This document shows positions 1-5,789 of a stretch of 21,471 nt of DNA, piece by piece. The DNA is taken from the NCBI GenBank assembly GCA_044369995.1, contig JBILWG010000016.1, positions 1 to 21,471 on the forward strand, in the 5' to 3' direction. Below the pieces are notes generated by a model. It saw nothing but the letters and a program-made list of their open reading frames with translations. It did not search any database and had not been told where the DNA came from. How positions within the stretch are numbered: position 1 is the stretch's first letter; every line of letters starts with the position of its first letter. Origin of the DNA: F1-60-MAGs149 sp044369995 (GTDB lineage: Bacteria; Actinomycetota; Thermoleophilia; Gaiellales; F1-60-MAGs149). The position numbers were made by a program, and so were the translations under genes.

Positions 1-2
1 TG

Positions 3-713
3 CCCCTGTTCGCGAACCCGTGGGGGCTCGGCCTCGAGGAGATCCGCCCCGGCTCGAGCGGCCTGCCGATGCCCGGCTGGGACGTCGCGATCGTCGATCC
101 GCAGACGCACCAGGAGCTACCCGCGAATCAGGCCGGCATGATGATCGTCCGCCGTCCCTTCCCCTCGCTGACCGGCACGATCTGGGGCGACCCGGAGCGC
201 TATGCCGCCGACTACTGGTCGCGCGTGCCGAACGCCTACGCGAGCGGTGACGCCTGCCGCTTCGATGACGAGGGCTACGCCTGGTTCGCCGGGCGCGCCG
301 ACGAGGTGATCAAGATCGCCGCACACCGCATCGGCACCGTCGAGGTCGAGACCGCGTTCCTCCACCACCCCGCCGTCGCCGAGGCGGGCGCGACGGGCCA
401 GCCCGACGAGCTGCGCGGCGAGGTCGTCGCCGTGTTCGTGGTGCTCAAGCCCGGCTGCGAGGCCTCCCCCGCGCTCGAACGGGAGCTGCGCGCCACCGTC
501 CGCGAGGTGCTCGGACCGGTCGCGGTGATCGGCGACCTGCGCTTCGTCTCCAGCCTGCCGAAGACGCGCAGCGGCAAGATCATGCGCCGCGTGCTCAAGG
601 CGGTCGTGATGGGCGTCGACGTCGGCGACGTGTCGACGATCGAGAATGAGGGCTCGGTCGACGATGCCCGCACCGCCTTCCAGCAGCTGCGGGCCGAGAC
701 CGACGCCCCCTAG
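3..713 (+). CDS. acsA: Acetyl-CoA synthetase (AMP-forming), C-terminal part (5' end outside window)
   Basis: The frame is open from the window edge and encodes the last 236 residues of an acyl-adenylate-forming ligase, which makes acetyl-CoA from acetate, ATP and CoA in the cytoplasm. Visible family motifs are the hinge region GDACRFDDEGY, the segment GRADEVIKIAAHRIGTVEVE typical of acetyl/propionyl-CoA synthetases, and near the C-terminus SLPKTRSGKIMRR, which holds the catalytic lysine that is reversibly acetylated in this family. The tail GDVSTIENEGSVDDA is also typical of Acs rather than of long-chain ligases. Propionate or another short acid could be the real substrate; the substrate pocket lies upstream of the window. 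The stop codon shares a CTAG quartet with the stop of the convergent GNAT gene, so the two genes overlap by 4 bp tail to tail. Confidence 0.9.
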   Translation, partial: PLFANPWGLGLEEIRPGSSGLPMPGWDVAIVDPQTHQELPANQAGMMIVRRPFPSLTGTIWGDPERYAADYWSRVPNAYASGDACRFDDEGYAWFAGRADEVIKIAAHRIGTVEVETAFLHHPAVAEAGATGQPDELRGEVVAVFVVLKPGCEASPALERELRATVREVLGPVAVIGDLRFVSSLPKTRSGKIMRRVLKAVVMGVDVGDVSTIENEGSVDDARTAFQQLRAETDAP

Positions 714-1207
714 GCGCGCGGCCGCTGCGCCGAGCCGGCCGGCTCGCCCAGCCAGCGCACGAAGTTCGCGATCTCGGGACGCTCGACCCAGCCGTGCCGC
801 TCGTAGAAGCGGCGCTCGTACGAGGCTCGCCGCTTCGCGTTCAGGAGGGAGAGGCGGAAGGCTCCGCGCTCGCGCGCCTCGGCCTCGATCGTGCCGAGGA
901 CCGCGCTGCCGATCCCACGGCCGCTGTGCGACTCGAGGATGAAGAGCTCGGAGAGGTAGCCCTCCGGGCCGGGCATGAAGAGATCGTGCACCCAGTGCAC
1001 GTTGGCGTAGCCGATCAGGCCGGCGTCGTCCTCGACCACGAGCAGGGTCGTGTCGGCGCTCGCGACGGCTGCCGGCACGTGGCGTGCCGCGACCGCGCCG
1101 ATGTCCTCGCCCGCGAGCATCGGCAGGTCGCCGATCGCTGCGAGCAGCACGGCGATCGCCGACGCATCCTCGGTGACGGCCGGGCGGATGCGGTACGCAT
1201 CCGTCAT
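710..1207 (-). CDS. GNAT-family N-acetyltransferase
   Basis: This 165-residue protein has the usual length and order of a single-domain GNAT acetyltransferase, which transfers acetyl from acetyl-CoA to an amine. Residues 3-20 (YRIRPAVTEDASAIAVLL) form the N-terminal strand and helix. The acetyl-CoA loop is LSELFILESHSGRGIGSAVL, matching the R/Q-x-x-G-x-G/A pattern, followed by RLSLLNAKRRASYERRFYERHGW, the usual C-terminal 'A..FYer.GF' element. The substrate cannot be read from sequence. The start lies 3 bp after the stop of the 100-aa gene at 1211-1513, so the two are probably one transcript. No good Shine-Dalgarno is visible, suggesting translational coupling to the upstream gene. Confidence 0.9.
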   Translation of the reverse strand: MTDAYRIRPAVTEDASAIAVLLAAIGDLPMLAGEDIGAVAARHVPAAVASADTTLLVVEDDAGLIGYANVHWVHDLFMPGPEGYLSELFILESHSGRGIGSAVLGTIEAEARERGAFRLSLLNAKRRASYERRFYERHGWVERPEIANFVRWLGEPAGSAQRPRA

Positions 1208-1210
1208 GCG

Positions 1211-1513
1211 TCAGGAGTTGGGGATGGCGTGCAGCTCGGTGAAGATCTTGAGCGAGCCATTCGGCAGCGTCGCGTGGATGTCGACGTCATCGATCTTGTT
1301 GTACACGCCGATACCGACCGTCGTCATCTGGATACGTGCGAGCAGGCCGGGATTCGGCGTCACGTGCAGCGGCTCGATGAACACGAGCGCGTCGGCCTCG
1401 CGGGTGTAGTCCGCACCCTCCTGCATCGGGGCGCCGTTCTTGAAGACCAGCAAGGAACCCTCCGCACCCTCAGGCAGTGGGACGCGGTGACCAGTGGGGG
1501 TGTCGTGAGCCAT
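1211..1513 (-). CDS. Hypothetical 100-residue protein
   Basis: I do not recognise a family. The protein is short, with no signal peptide, membrane segment or cysteine. It looks beta-rich: FKNGAPMQEGADYTREADALVFIEPL, then IQMTTVGIGVYNKIDDVDIHATLPNGSLKIFTEL. The first stretch faintly resembles the 'NG...DYT' beta motif of phage tail and fibre proteins, but this is too weak to call. Start choice: the ATG at 1513 lies 7 nt after the last T of a TACGAT hexamer (minus strand), the leaderless arrangement found repeatedly in this window. It is followed after 3 bp by the GNAT gene, so it probably leads a two-gene operon divergent from the PHP gene. Confidence 0.75.
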   Translation of the reverse strand: MAHDTPTGHRVPLPEGAEGSLLVFKNGAPMQEGADYTREADALVFIEPLHVTPNPGLLARIQMTTVGIGVYNKIDDVDIHATLPNGSLKIFTELHAIPNS

Positions 1514-1519
1514 GCCACC

Positions 1520-1525
1520 ATCGTA
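1520..1525 (-). promoter_or_regulatory. Candidate -10 element (TACGAT), leaderless promoter of the 1211-1513 gene
   Basis: The minus-strand hexamer TACGAT fits the TAnnnT actinobacterial -10 pattern. Its last T is 7 nt from the ATG, which would put transcription start at the start codon. No convincing -35 was found. Confidence 0.5.
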
Positions 1526-1551
1526 AGCAATGCTCCGGCTCGACCGACGGG

Positions 1552-1557
1552 TACAGT
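1552..1557 (+). promoter_or_regulatory. Candidate -10 element (TACAGT), leaderless promoter of the PHP gene
   Basis: TACAGT ends 8 nt before GTG 1565. The ATG at 1559 is only 2 nt beyond the hexamer and would lie upstream of the predicted transcription start, so this element decides the start in favour of GTG 1565. Confidence 0.5.
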
Positions 1558-1564
1558 GATGGCC

Positions 1565-2452
1565 GTGACGTCCACGTCGATTGATCTGCATCTGCACTCG
1601 ACGTCGTCTGACGGCAAGCTCTCGCCCACCGCGGTGGTCGAGCTGGCGGCGCAGCGCGGACTCGACCTGATCGCCCTGACCGACCATGACACGCTGCACG
1701 GCATCGCCGAGGCGCAGGAGGCGGGGCGCCGCCTCGGCGTGGCGGTGCGACCGGGCATCGAGGTGTCGGGCAAGTACACGGGCGGCCAGTGCCACCTGCT
1801 GATCTGGCTGCCCGACCCCGTACCGGCCCCGTTCGTGGAGTGGACGCACGAGAAGGAACGCGACCGCGAGACCCGGGCCCGGGAGATGGTCGAGCGCCTC
1901 CAGGCGCACGGCTCGCAGGTGACGTGGGAGCAGGTGCGGACCCAGGCGGCGAACAACATCGGCCGGCCACACGTCGCGGACGCGCTGATCGCCGTCGGTG
2001 AGGCGACGGACCGCAGGGACGCCTTCACCACGAAGATCGGCAACGACTGCCCCGCCTACGTGCCGAGCGGCAAGACCGAGCCGACCGCGGTGATCGAGCG
2101 CGCCGTCGCCGCGGGCGCCCTCGTCTCGCTCGCGCACCCGTACTCCCTCAGACTCGAGGGCGCGGACCTCGACGCCTACGTCGCGCAGCTCGCCGAGGCC
2201 GGCCTGGGCGCGATCGAAGCCCATCGCGGCGATCAGGATGCCGCGGAGCAGGCCGCCTACCACGCGCTGGCGCAGCGCCACGGGCTGCTCGTGTCGGTCG
2301 GCTCCGACTTCCACGATTTCGACCGGGAGGAGCCCGATGCCGTCGGCAAGCGCCGGGGACTCGGCTGGGGTGGTGATCCGGGGATCAGCGCGAGCGACGT
2401 GGAGGCACTGCTCAGCCGCCTACCCGGCGCACGCGATGCCCTTGCCGGGTGA
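1565..2452 (+). CDS. PHP-domain phosphoesterase (RNase AM / TrpH-like)
   Basis: This 295-residue protein belongs to the polymerase-and-histidinol-phosphatase superfamily. Metal-binding motifs appear in order: DLHLHS near residue 7, TDHD, GRPH, AHP and GSDFH near the C-terminus. This is the set of the stand-alone TrpH/YciV subgroup, whose characterised members release 5' nucleotides from short RNA or hydrolyse 3',5'-bisphosphonucleosides. The length matches (about 280-300 aa). GTG 1565 is chosen because of the -10 at 1552-1557; ATG 1559 would add two residues. The last 41 bp overlap the 3' end of the convergent SUI1 gene. The exact substrate is inferred from the family, not visible here. Confidence 0.88.
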   Translation: MTSTSIDLHLHSTSSDGKLSPTAVVELAAQRGLDLIALTDHDTLHGIAEAQEAGRRLGVAVRPGIEVSGKYTGGQCHLLIWLPDPVPAPFVEWTHEKERDRETRAREMVERLQAHGSQVTWEQVRTQAANNIGRPHVADALIAVGEATDRRDAFTTKIGNDCPAYVPSGKTEPTAVIERAVAAGALVSLAHPYSLRLEGADLDAYVAQLAEAGLGAIEAHRGDQDAAEQAAYHALAQRHGLLVSVGSDFHDFDREEPDAVGKRRGLGWGGDPGISASDVEALLSRLPGARDALAG

Positions 2453-2747
2453 GGTGCGCGATCAGCTGCTCGGCATGATCGCCCTGCACCTCGACGGCGC
2501 TGTCGCGGACCGCGCCCCCCGCACCGACGAGTCGCTTGAGGTCCTTGAGCGCGGCCTTCGGGTCGCCGGGCAATCCCGTGACGAGCGTCACCCACCCGTT
2601 GCCTCTGCCTCCGCGCCGCCGCTCCACGCGCACGACGCCGTCGCTCGGATGCCCCTGTGCCGCGCCGGGACCGGCCGTCGCGCCCGGGCGCTGGCGCCTG
2701 CCGCCCTTGCGGAGATCGCCGTCCTCGGTCGAGTACACGCGCGTCAT
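2412..2747 (-). CDS. yciH: SUI1/eIF1-like translation factor (YciH family)
   Basis: This 111-residue protein has a basic, glycine-rich N-terminal tail and a C-terminal SUI1 fold: VRVERRRGGRGNGWVTLVTGL, then KAALKDLKRLVGAGGAV, then VEVQGDHAEQLIAHLTRQGH. This matches bacterial YciH, a homologue of eukaryotic eIF1 that can discriminate non-standard initiation complexes in vitro. ATG 2747 starts MTRVYSTEDGDL, the typical family N-terminus, and lies 7 nt after a CATAAT -10, so the mRNA is probably leaderless. It is divergent from gluQ with only 17 bp between starts, and its 3' end overlaps the PHP gene by 41 bp. Confidence 0.87.
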   Translation of the reverse strand: MTRVYSTEDGDLRKGGRRQRPGATAGPGAAQGHPSDGVVRVERRRGGRGNGWVTLVTGLPGDPKAALKDLKRLVGAGGAVRDSAVEVQGDHAEQLIAHLTRQGHRVRRVGG

Positions 2748-2752
2748 GCCGT

Positions 2753-2759
2753 CATTATG
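2753..2759. promoter_or_regulatory. Overlapping divergent -10 elements (CATTAT on + / CATAAT on -)
   Basis: On the plus strand CATTAT (2753-2758) ends 7 nt before the gluQ GTG at 2765. On the minus strand CATAAT (2759-2754) ends 7 nt before the SUI1 ATG at 2747. The two hexamers share five base pairs, so one near-symmetrical element appears to serve both leaderless genes. Confidence 0.55.
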
Positions 2760-2764
2760 CAGCG

Positions 2765-3664
2765 GTGACCAAGGGACGATTCGCACCGACGCCGAGCGGC
2801 GACCTGCATCTGGGCAACGTCCGCACCGCGCTGATCGCGTGGCTGCATGCGCGCGCCACCGGCGGGTCGATCCACCTGCGCATCGACGATCTCGACGTCG
2901 ATCGCTGCACGGAGGAGCACGAGTTCCGCCAGCTCGAGGATCTCGCCTGGCTGGGGCTCACGTGGGACGGCGAGCTGCTGCGCCAGTCGGAGCGCCACGA
3001 CCGCTACGCGGCGGCGCTGGAGCAGCTGCGTGCCGCCGAGCTCGTGTACCCGTGCTTCTGCACGCGCGCCGAGATCAAGGCCGCGGCGTCCGCCCCCCAC
3101 GGCGAGGAGGGGCCGATCTATCCCGGCACCTGTCGGACCCTCGACCCTGCGGCTGCGGCCGACCGGGTCGCGGCGGGCGAGCGCCATGCCCTGCGACTCG
3201 CGACGCCCGCCGGTGTCGAACGCTTCGATGATTTCGTCCACGGCGCGGTGGCGATCGACGTCGCGGCCTCGGCCGGCGACCTCGTGCTGGTGCGCTCGGA
3301 CGGTGTGATCGGCTACCAGCTGGCCTGCGCCGTGGATGATGCGCAGCCCGACATGACGCACGTCGTCCGCGGCGAGGACCTGCTGCCGTCGGCGGCCTTC
3401 CAGCGCGTGATCATGCGCCTGCTCGATCGCGAGCCGCCGGCGTACGGGCACGTCCCGCTCCTGCTCGGCGACGATGGCACCCGTCTGGCCAAGCGCCACG
3501 GGGCGATCACGCTGCGCGAGCATCAGGCGCACGGCGCGACGCCGGAGGGGATCGTCGGCATGCTCGCCGGCATGTTCGGCATCGGCGACGGGTCGCCCGC
3601 GGACCCGGAGGAGCTGATCCCGCTCGCCGCCGGGGGCATGGACCGATCCGGTGCCGAGCCCTAG
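2765..3664 (+). CDS. gluQ: tRNA glutamyl-Q(34) synthetase (GluQRS)
   Basis: This 299-residue protein resembles the catalytic half of glutamyl-tRNA synthetase without the anticodon-binding domain, the hallmark of GluQ, which attaches glutamate to queuosine at position 34 of tRNA-Asp. FAPTPSGDLHLGN at residues 6-18 contains the HIGH-type motif (HLGN), and GTRLAKRHGA is the KMSKS-type loop. The GluQ zinc site is complete: C97-x-C99, then Y119-x3-C123. The start is GTG 2765, giving MTKGRFAPTPSG, the normal family N-terminus, and it lies 7 nt after a CATTAT -10. Two genes acting at translation (SUI1 and gluQ) thus share a divergent promoter. The pathway needs queuosine; no que gene is in the window. 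Confidence 0.92.
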   Translation: MTKGRFAPTPSGDLHLGNVRTALIAWLHARATGGSIHLRIDDLDVDRCTEEHEFRQLEDLAWLGLTWDGELLRQSERHDRYAAALEQLRAAELVYPCFCTRAEIKAAASAPHGEEGPIYPGTCRTLDPAAAADRVAAGERHALRLATPAGVERFDDFVHGAVAIDVAASAGDLVLVRSDGVIGYQLACAVDDAQPDMTHVVRGEDLLPSAAFQRVIMRLLDREPPAYGHVPLLLGDDGTRLAKRHGAITLREHQAHGATPEGIVGMLAGMFGIGDGSPADPEELIPLAAGGMDRSGAEP

Positions 3665-3671
3665 CCTCGCG

Positions 3672-3677
3672 TAGACT
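3672..3677 (+). promoter_or_regulatory. Candidate -10 (TAGACT) upstream of leader ORF and PilZ-glycosyltransferase gene
   Basis: TAGACT fits TAnnnT. Transcription would begin around 3684, exactly at the hairpin 3684-3701. No good -35 is visible. Weak on its own. Confidence 0.35.
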
Positions 3678-3683
3678 GTCCTG

Positions 3684-3701
3684 TACCGGACGCTTCCGGT
3701 A
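3684..3701 (+). promoter_or_regulatory. Inverted repeat / 5' hairpin before the leader ORF
   Basis: TACCGGA-CGCT-TCCGGTA is a perfect 7-bp stem with a 4-nt loop. It ends 5 nt before the Shine-Dalgarno GAGG (3707-3710) of the leader ORF. It is not followed by a T-run, so it is more likely an mRNA 5' hairpin or a protein-binding site than a terminator for gluQ. Confidence 0.4.
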
Positions 3702-3715
3702 TCGATGAGGTGGAC

Positions 3716-3757
3716 ATGCAGCCGCTCGTGTGGTCGTCACCGGCTGAGGCCGTCTAG
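3716..3757 (+). CDS. Putative 13-residue leader peptide, translationally coupled to the downstream synthase
   Basis: ATG 3716 has a good Shine-Dalgarno (GAGG 3707-3710, 5-nt spacing) and encodes MQPLVWSSPAEAV followed by TAG. The stop codon is directly followed, in the same frame, by the GTG start of the glycosyltransferase gene. The leader also contains GAGG (3746-3749), 8 nt before that GTG. A terminating ribosome could therefore restart immediately. The alternative is that the ORF is chance, or that the TAG is a nonsense change in an originally longer N-terminus. No homology is claimed. Confidence 0.4.
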   Translation: MQPLVWSSPAEAV

Positions 3758-5674
3758 GTGGATCCGCGGCAGCCGCAGCGCGATGCGTCGCGGGCGGACG
3801 CGTGCAGTCACGCCGGTGCCAGCGATCGGGAATCGCCGCGCCGCCGGCGGCTGATCCGCAGCGCCGCTCTGGGCGCCGCCCTGATCACCACGCTCTACCT
3901 GGTGTGGCGGGTCGCGGTGACCCTCACGCCGGACACGGCGCTCCTGGGCATCCCCCTGCTGGCCGCCGAGGCGATCGCCCTGATCACCCTGCTGCTGTTC
4001 GCCTACCTGCTGTGGGACCTCGACGCGGTCTCCCTCCCGGCGCCCCGGCACGACTCGGAGGCGGTCGTGGACGTCGTCATCCCCACCTACTCGGAGCCCT
4101 GGGAGGTCCTGCTGCCGACCGTCGCAGCCGCTCGCGCCATGCACCAGGTGCGGACCGTGTGGCTGCTCGACGATGGTGCGCGTCCGTGGGTGCGCGAGCT
4201 CGCTGCCGACCTCGGCGTGGAGTATCGGGCGCGGACGGGCAGCGATCACGCCAAGGCCGGCAACATCAACGCCACGCTGCCGGAGATCGATGCGGAGTTC
4301 CTCGCGATCCTCGACGCGGACCACGTCGTCGACGCGGATTTCGTCGCGCGCACGATCGGCCACTTCGACGCGCCGGACGTCGCTCTCGTCCAGACACCAC
4401 AGGACTTCTACAACGTCGAGTCGTTCGAGCACGCCGGGAGCGCGGAGCACCCGTTCGGCGACCAGAACGTCTTCTACCGCGTCGTCGGGCCCGGTCGCAA
4501 CAGCCGCGCGGCGGTGTTCTGGTGCGGCACGAACGCGATCATCCGTCTCGCGGCGCTCCGCGAGATCGGCGGCGTGGCCACGGGCACGGTGACGGAGGAC
4601 ATCCACACGTCGGTGCGGCTGCAGCGGCGGGGCTGGCGCCTCGTCTACCACAACGAGGTCCTCGCCCGCGGGCTCGCCGCCGCAAACGCGGACCAGTACT
4701 TCAAGCAGCGGGTCCGGTGGGGCACCGGCACGATGCAGCTCATCCGCTCGGCAGACAACCCACTGACGGCATCGGGCCTGACACGCGCACAGCGCCTCGG
4801 CTACCTGAGCACCATCCTCGGCTGGTTCGACGGGTGGCGCACGCTGATCCTGTTCCTGCTGCCCGCCGCCGTGCTGCTGACGGGGCTCTCGCCGATCGCC
4901 GGCCCCGTGCTGCCGTTCATCGTGCTGTTCGTCCTCACGGTCGTCGCGCAGCGCCTCGCGCTCTCGCTCCTCTCCCGCGGATACGGCCCGATCATCCGGA
5001 CCAGCATCTTCGAGACGATCCGGCTGCCGGCGATGCTGAAGGTCACAGCCGCGCTCATCACGCGCAGCGAGCCGACCTTCGAGGTCACGCACAAGGGTCG
5101 CAGCGCGGCGGCGCCCGGTGGTGTGCGCATGCCGCGGCTGTTCGCCGTGCTCCTCCTGACGTTCGGCGTGGCGCTGGCCGCCTTCGCGACCTCCGTCGCG
5201 ACCGGCTGGCCGATCACGTACAGCTCCTCCCTGCTCGCCTGGACGGCAGCGGGCTGGACGCTCATCTGCACGGCGCTCGTGCTCGGGGCCGTGCACCGCA
5301 TCACGCTCGCGCGGTTCGCGGGTGAGCAGCGGGCCGCCGTGCGCTTCGCGGGCGCGGGTTTCGCCACGATCGACGGGACGACGACCCGCATCCGCGACAT
5401 CTCGCTGAGCGGCCTCCACGTCGAGGCGCCGCGCGCTGCGCTGGCCGTCGGCGCACACGTGCAGGTCGAGATCGATGCCATCGCACTCCGCGCCGTCGTG
5501 CGGGCGTGCGACGAGCTGCCGGGAGGCGTGGACGATCTGCGCCTCGAGTTCGACGCGGATGAGCGCCATCCGCTGGCGCACCTCACGCTGCACCTGTTCG
5601 AGACCGGGGGCGCACCCGACGTGACGTGGCTCGAGCCATCCGTCGACGACCGCCGGCCGGTGGCTGCGGGATAA
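3758..5674 (+). CDS. bcsA-like: Cellulose-synthase-like glycosyltransferase (GT2) with C-terminal PilZ domain
   Basis: This 638-residue membrane synthase polymerises a sugar nucleotide into an extracellular polysaccharide. Two helices lie near residues 33-56 and 61-88. The GT2 domain covers about 102-330, with D138-D139, HAKAGNIN (164-171), catalytic D186-x-D188, base motif TED (279-281) and Q317-R-V-R-W321, the processive-synthase signature also seen in BcsA. Further helices lie around 350-405 and 460-512. The PilZ domain (about 515-615) keeps both c-di-GMP contacts: R525-x3-R529 and D547-x-S549-x2-G552. The enzyme is therefore probably activated by c-di-GMP. No BcsB, BcsZ or BcsC partner is in the window, so the product may not be cellulose. 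A GAF-GAF-EAL gene follows after 115 bp. The GTG start abuts the stop of a short leader ORF; no in-frame alternative lies closer to the first helix. Confidence 0.9.
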   Translation: MDPRQPQRDASRADACSHAGASDRESPRRRRLIRSAALGAALITTLYLVWRVAVTLTPDTALLGIPLLAAEAIALITLLLFAYLLWDLDAVSLPAPRHDSEAVVDVVIPTYSEPWEVLLPTVAAARAMHQVRTVWLLDDGARPWVRELAADLGVEYRARTGSDHAKAGNINATLPEIDAEFLAILDADHVVDADFVARTIGHFDAPDVALVQTPQDFYNVESFEHAGSAEHPFGDQNVFYRVVGPGRNSRAAVFWCGTNAIIRLAALREIGGVATGTVTEDIHTSVRLQRRGWRLVYHNEVLARGLAAANADQYFKQRVRWGTGTMQLIRSADNPLTASGLTRAQRLGYLSTILGWFDGWRTLILFLLPAAVLLTGLSPIAGPVLPFIVLFVLTVVAQRLALSLLSRGYGPIIRTSIFETIRLPAMLKVTAALITRSEPTFEVTHKGRSAAAPGGVRMPRLFAVLLLTFGVALAAFATSVATGWPITYSSSLLAWTAAGWTLICTALVLGAVHRITLARFAGEQRAAVRFAGAGFATIDGTTTRIRDISLSGLHVEAPRAALAVGAHVQVEIDAIALRAVVRACDELPGGVDDLRLEFDADERHPLAHLTLHLFETGGAPDVTWLEPSVDDRRPVAAG

Positions 5675-5702
5675 TCGCAGTCGTCTCGGGTTTTGCCGCA
5701 AT

Positions 5703-5718
5703 GGTGCCGCGCGGCACC
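5703..5718. promoter_or_regulatory. Perfect 16-bp palindrome GGTGCCGCGCGGCACC
   Basis: It lies 28 bp after the synthase stop and 22 bp before the candidate -10 of the GAF-GAF-EAL gene. It could be an operator of a dimeric repressor or a 6-bp stem with 4-nt loop. It is followed by TTCGGG rather than a T-run, so a terminator is less likely. Confidence 0.35.
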
Positions 5719-5739
5719 TTCGGGTGAATGCGGATCCGG

Positions 5740-5745
5740 TACCGT
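5740..5745 (+). promoter_or_regulatory. Candidate -10 (TACCGT) of the GAF-GAF-EAL gene
   Basis: TACCGT would start transcription near 5752, giving a leader of about 38 nt that carries the Shine-Dalgarno GAGG (5777-5780) of ATG 5790. It excludes GTG 5724 as the start, because that codon lies upstream of the hexamer. Confidence 0.4.
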
Positions 5746-5789
5746 TTGGGCGAGCCGGGTCGTCGTGGCCCGGTCCGAGGCAGGTCGGG

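Noticed and set aside
794..1558. Long plus-strand open frame running into the PHP gene
   Set aside because: It is antisense to the GNAT and 100-aa genes, its translation has no domain sense, and the PHP domain plus -10 place the real start at 1565.
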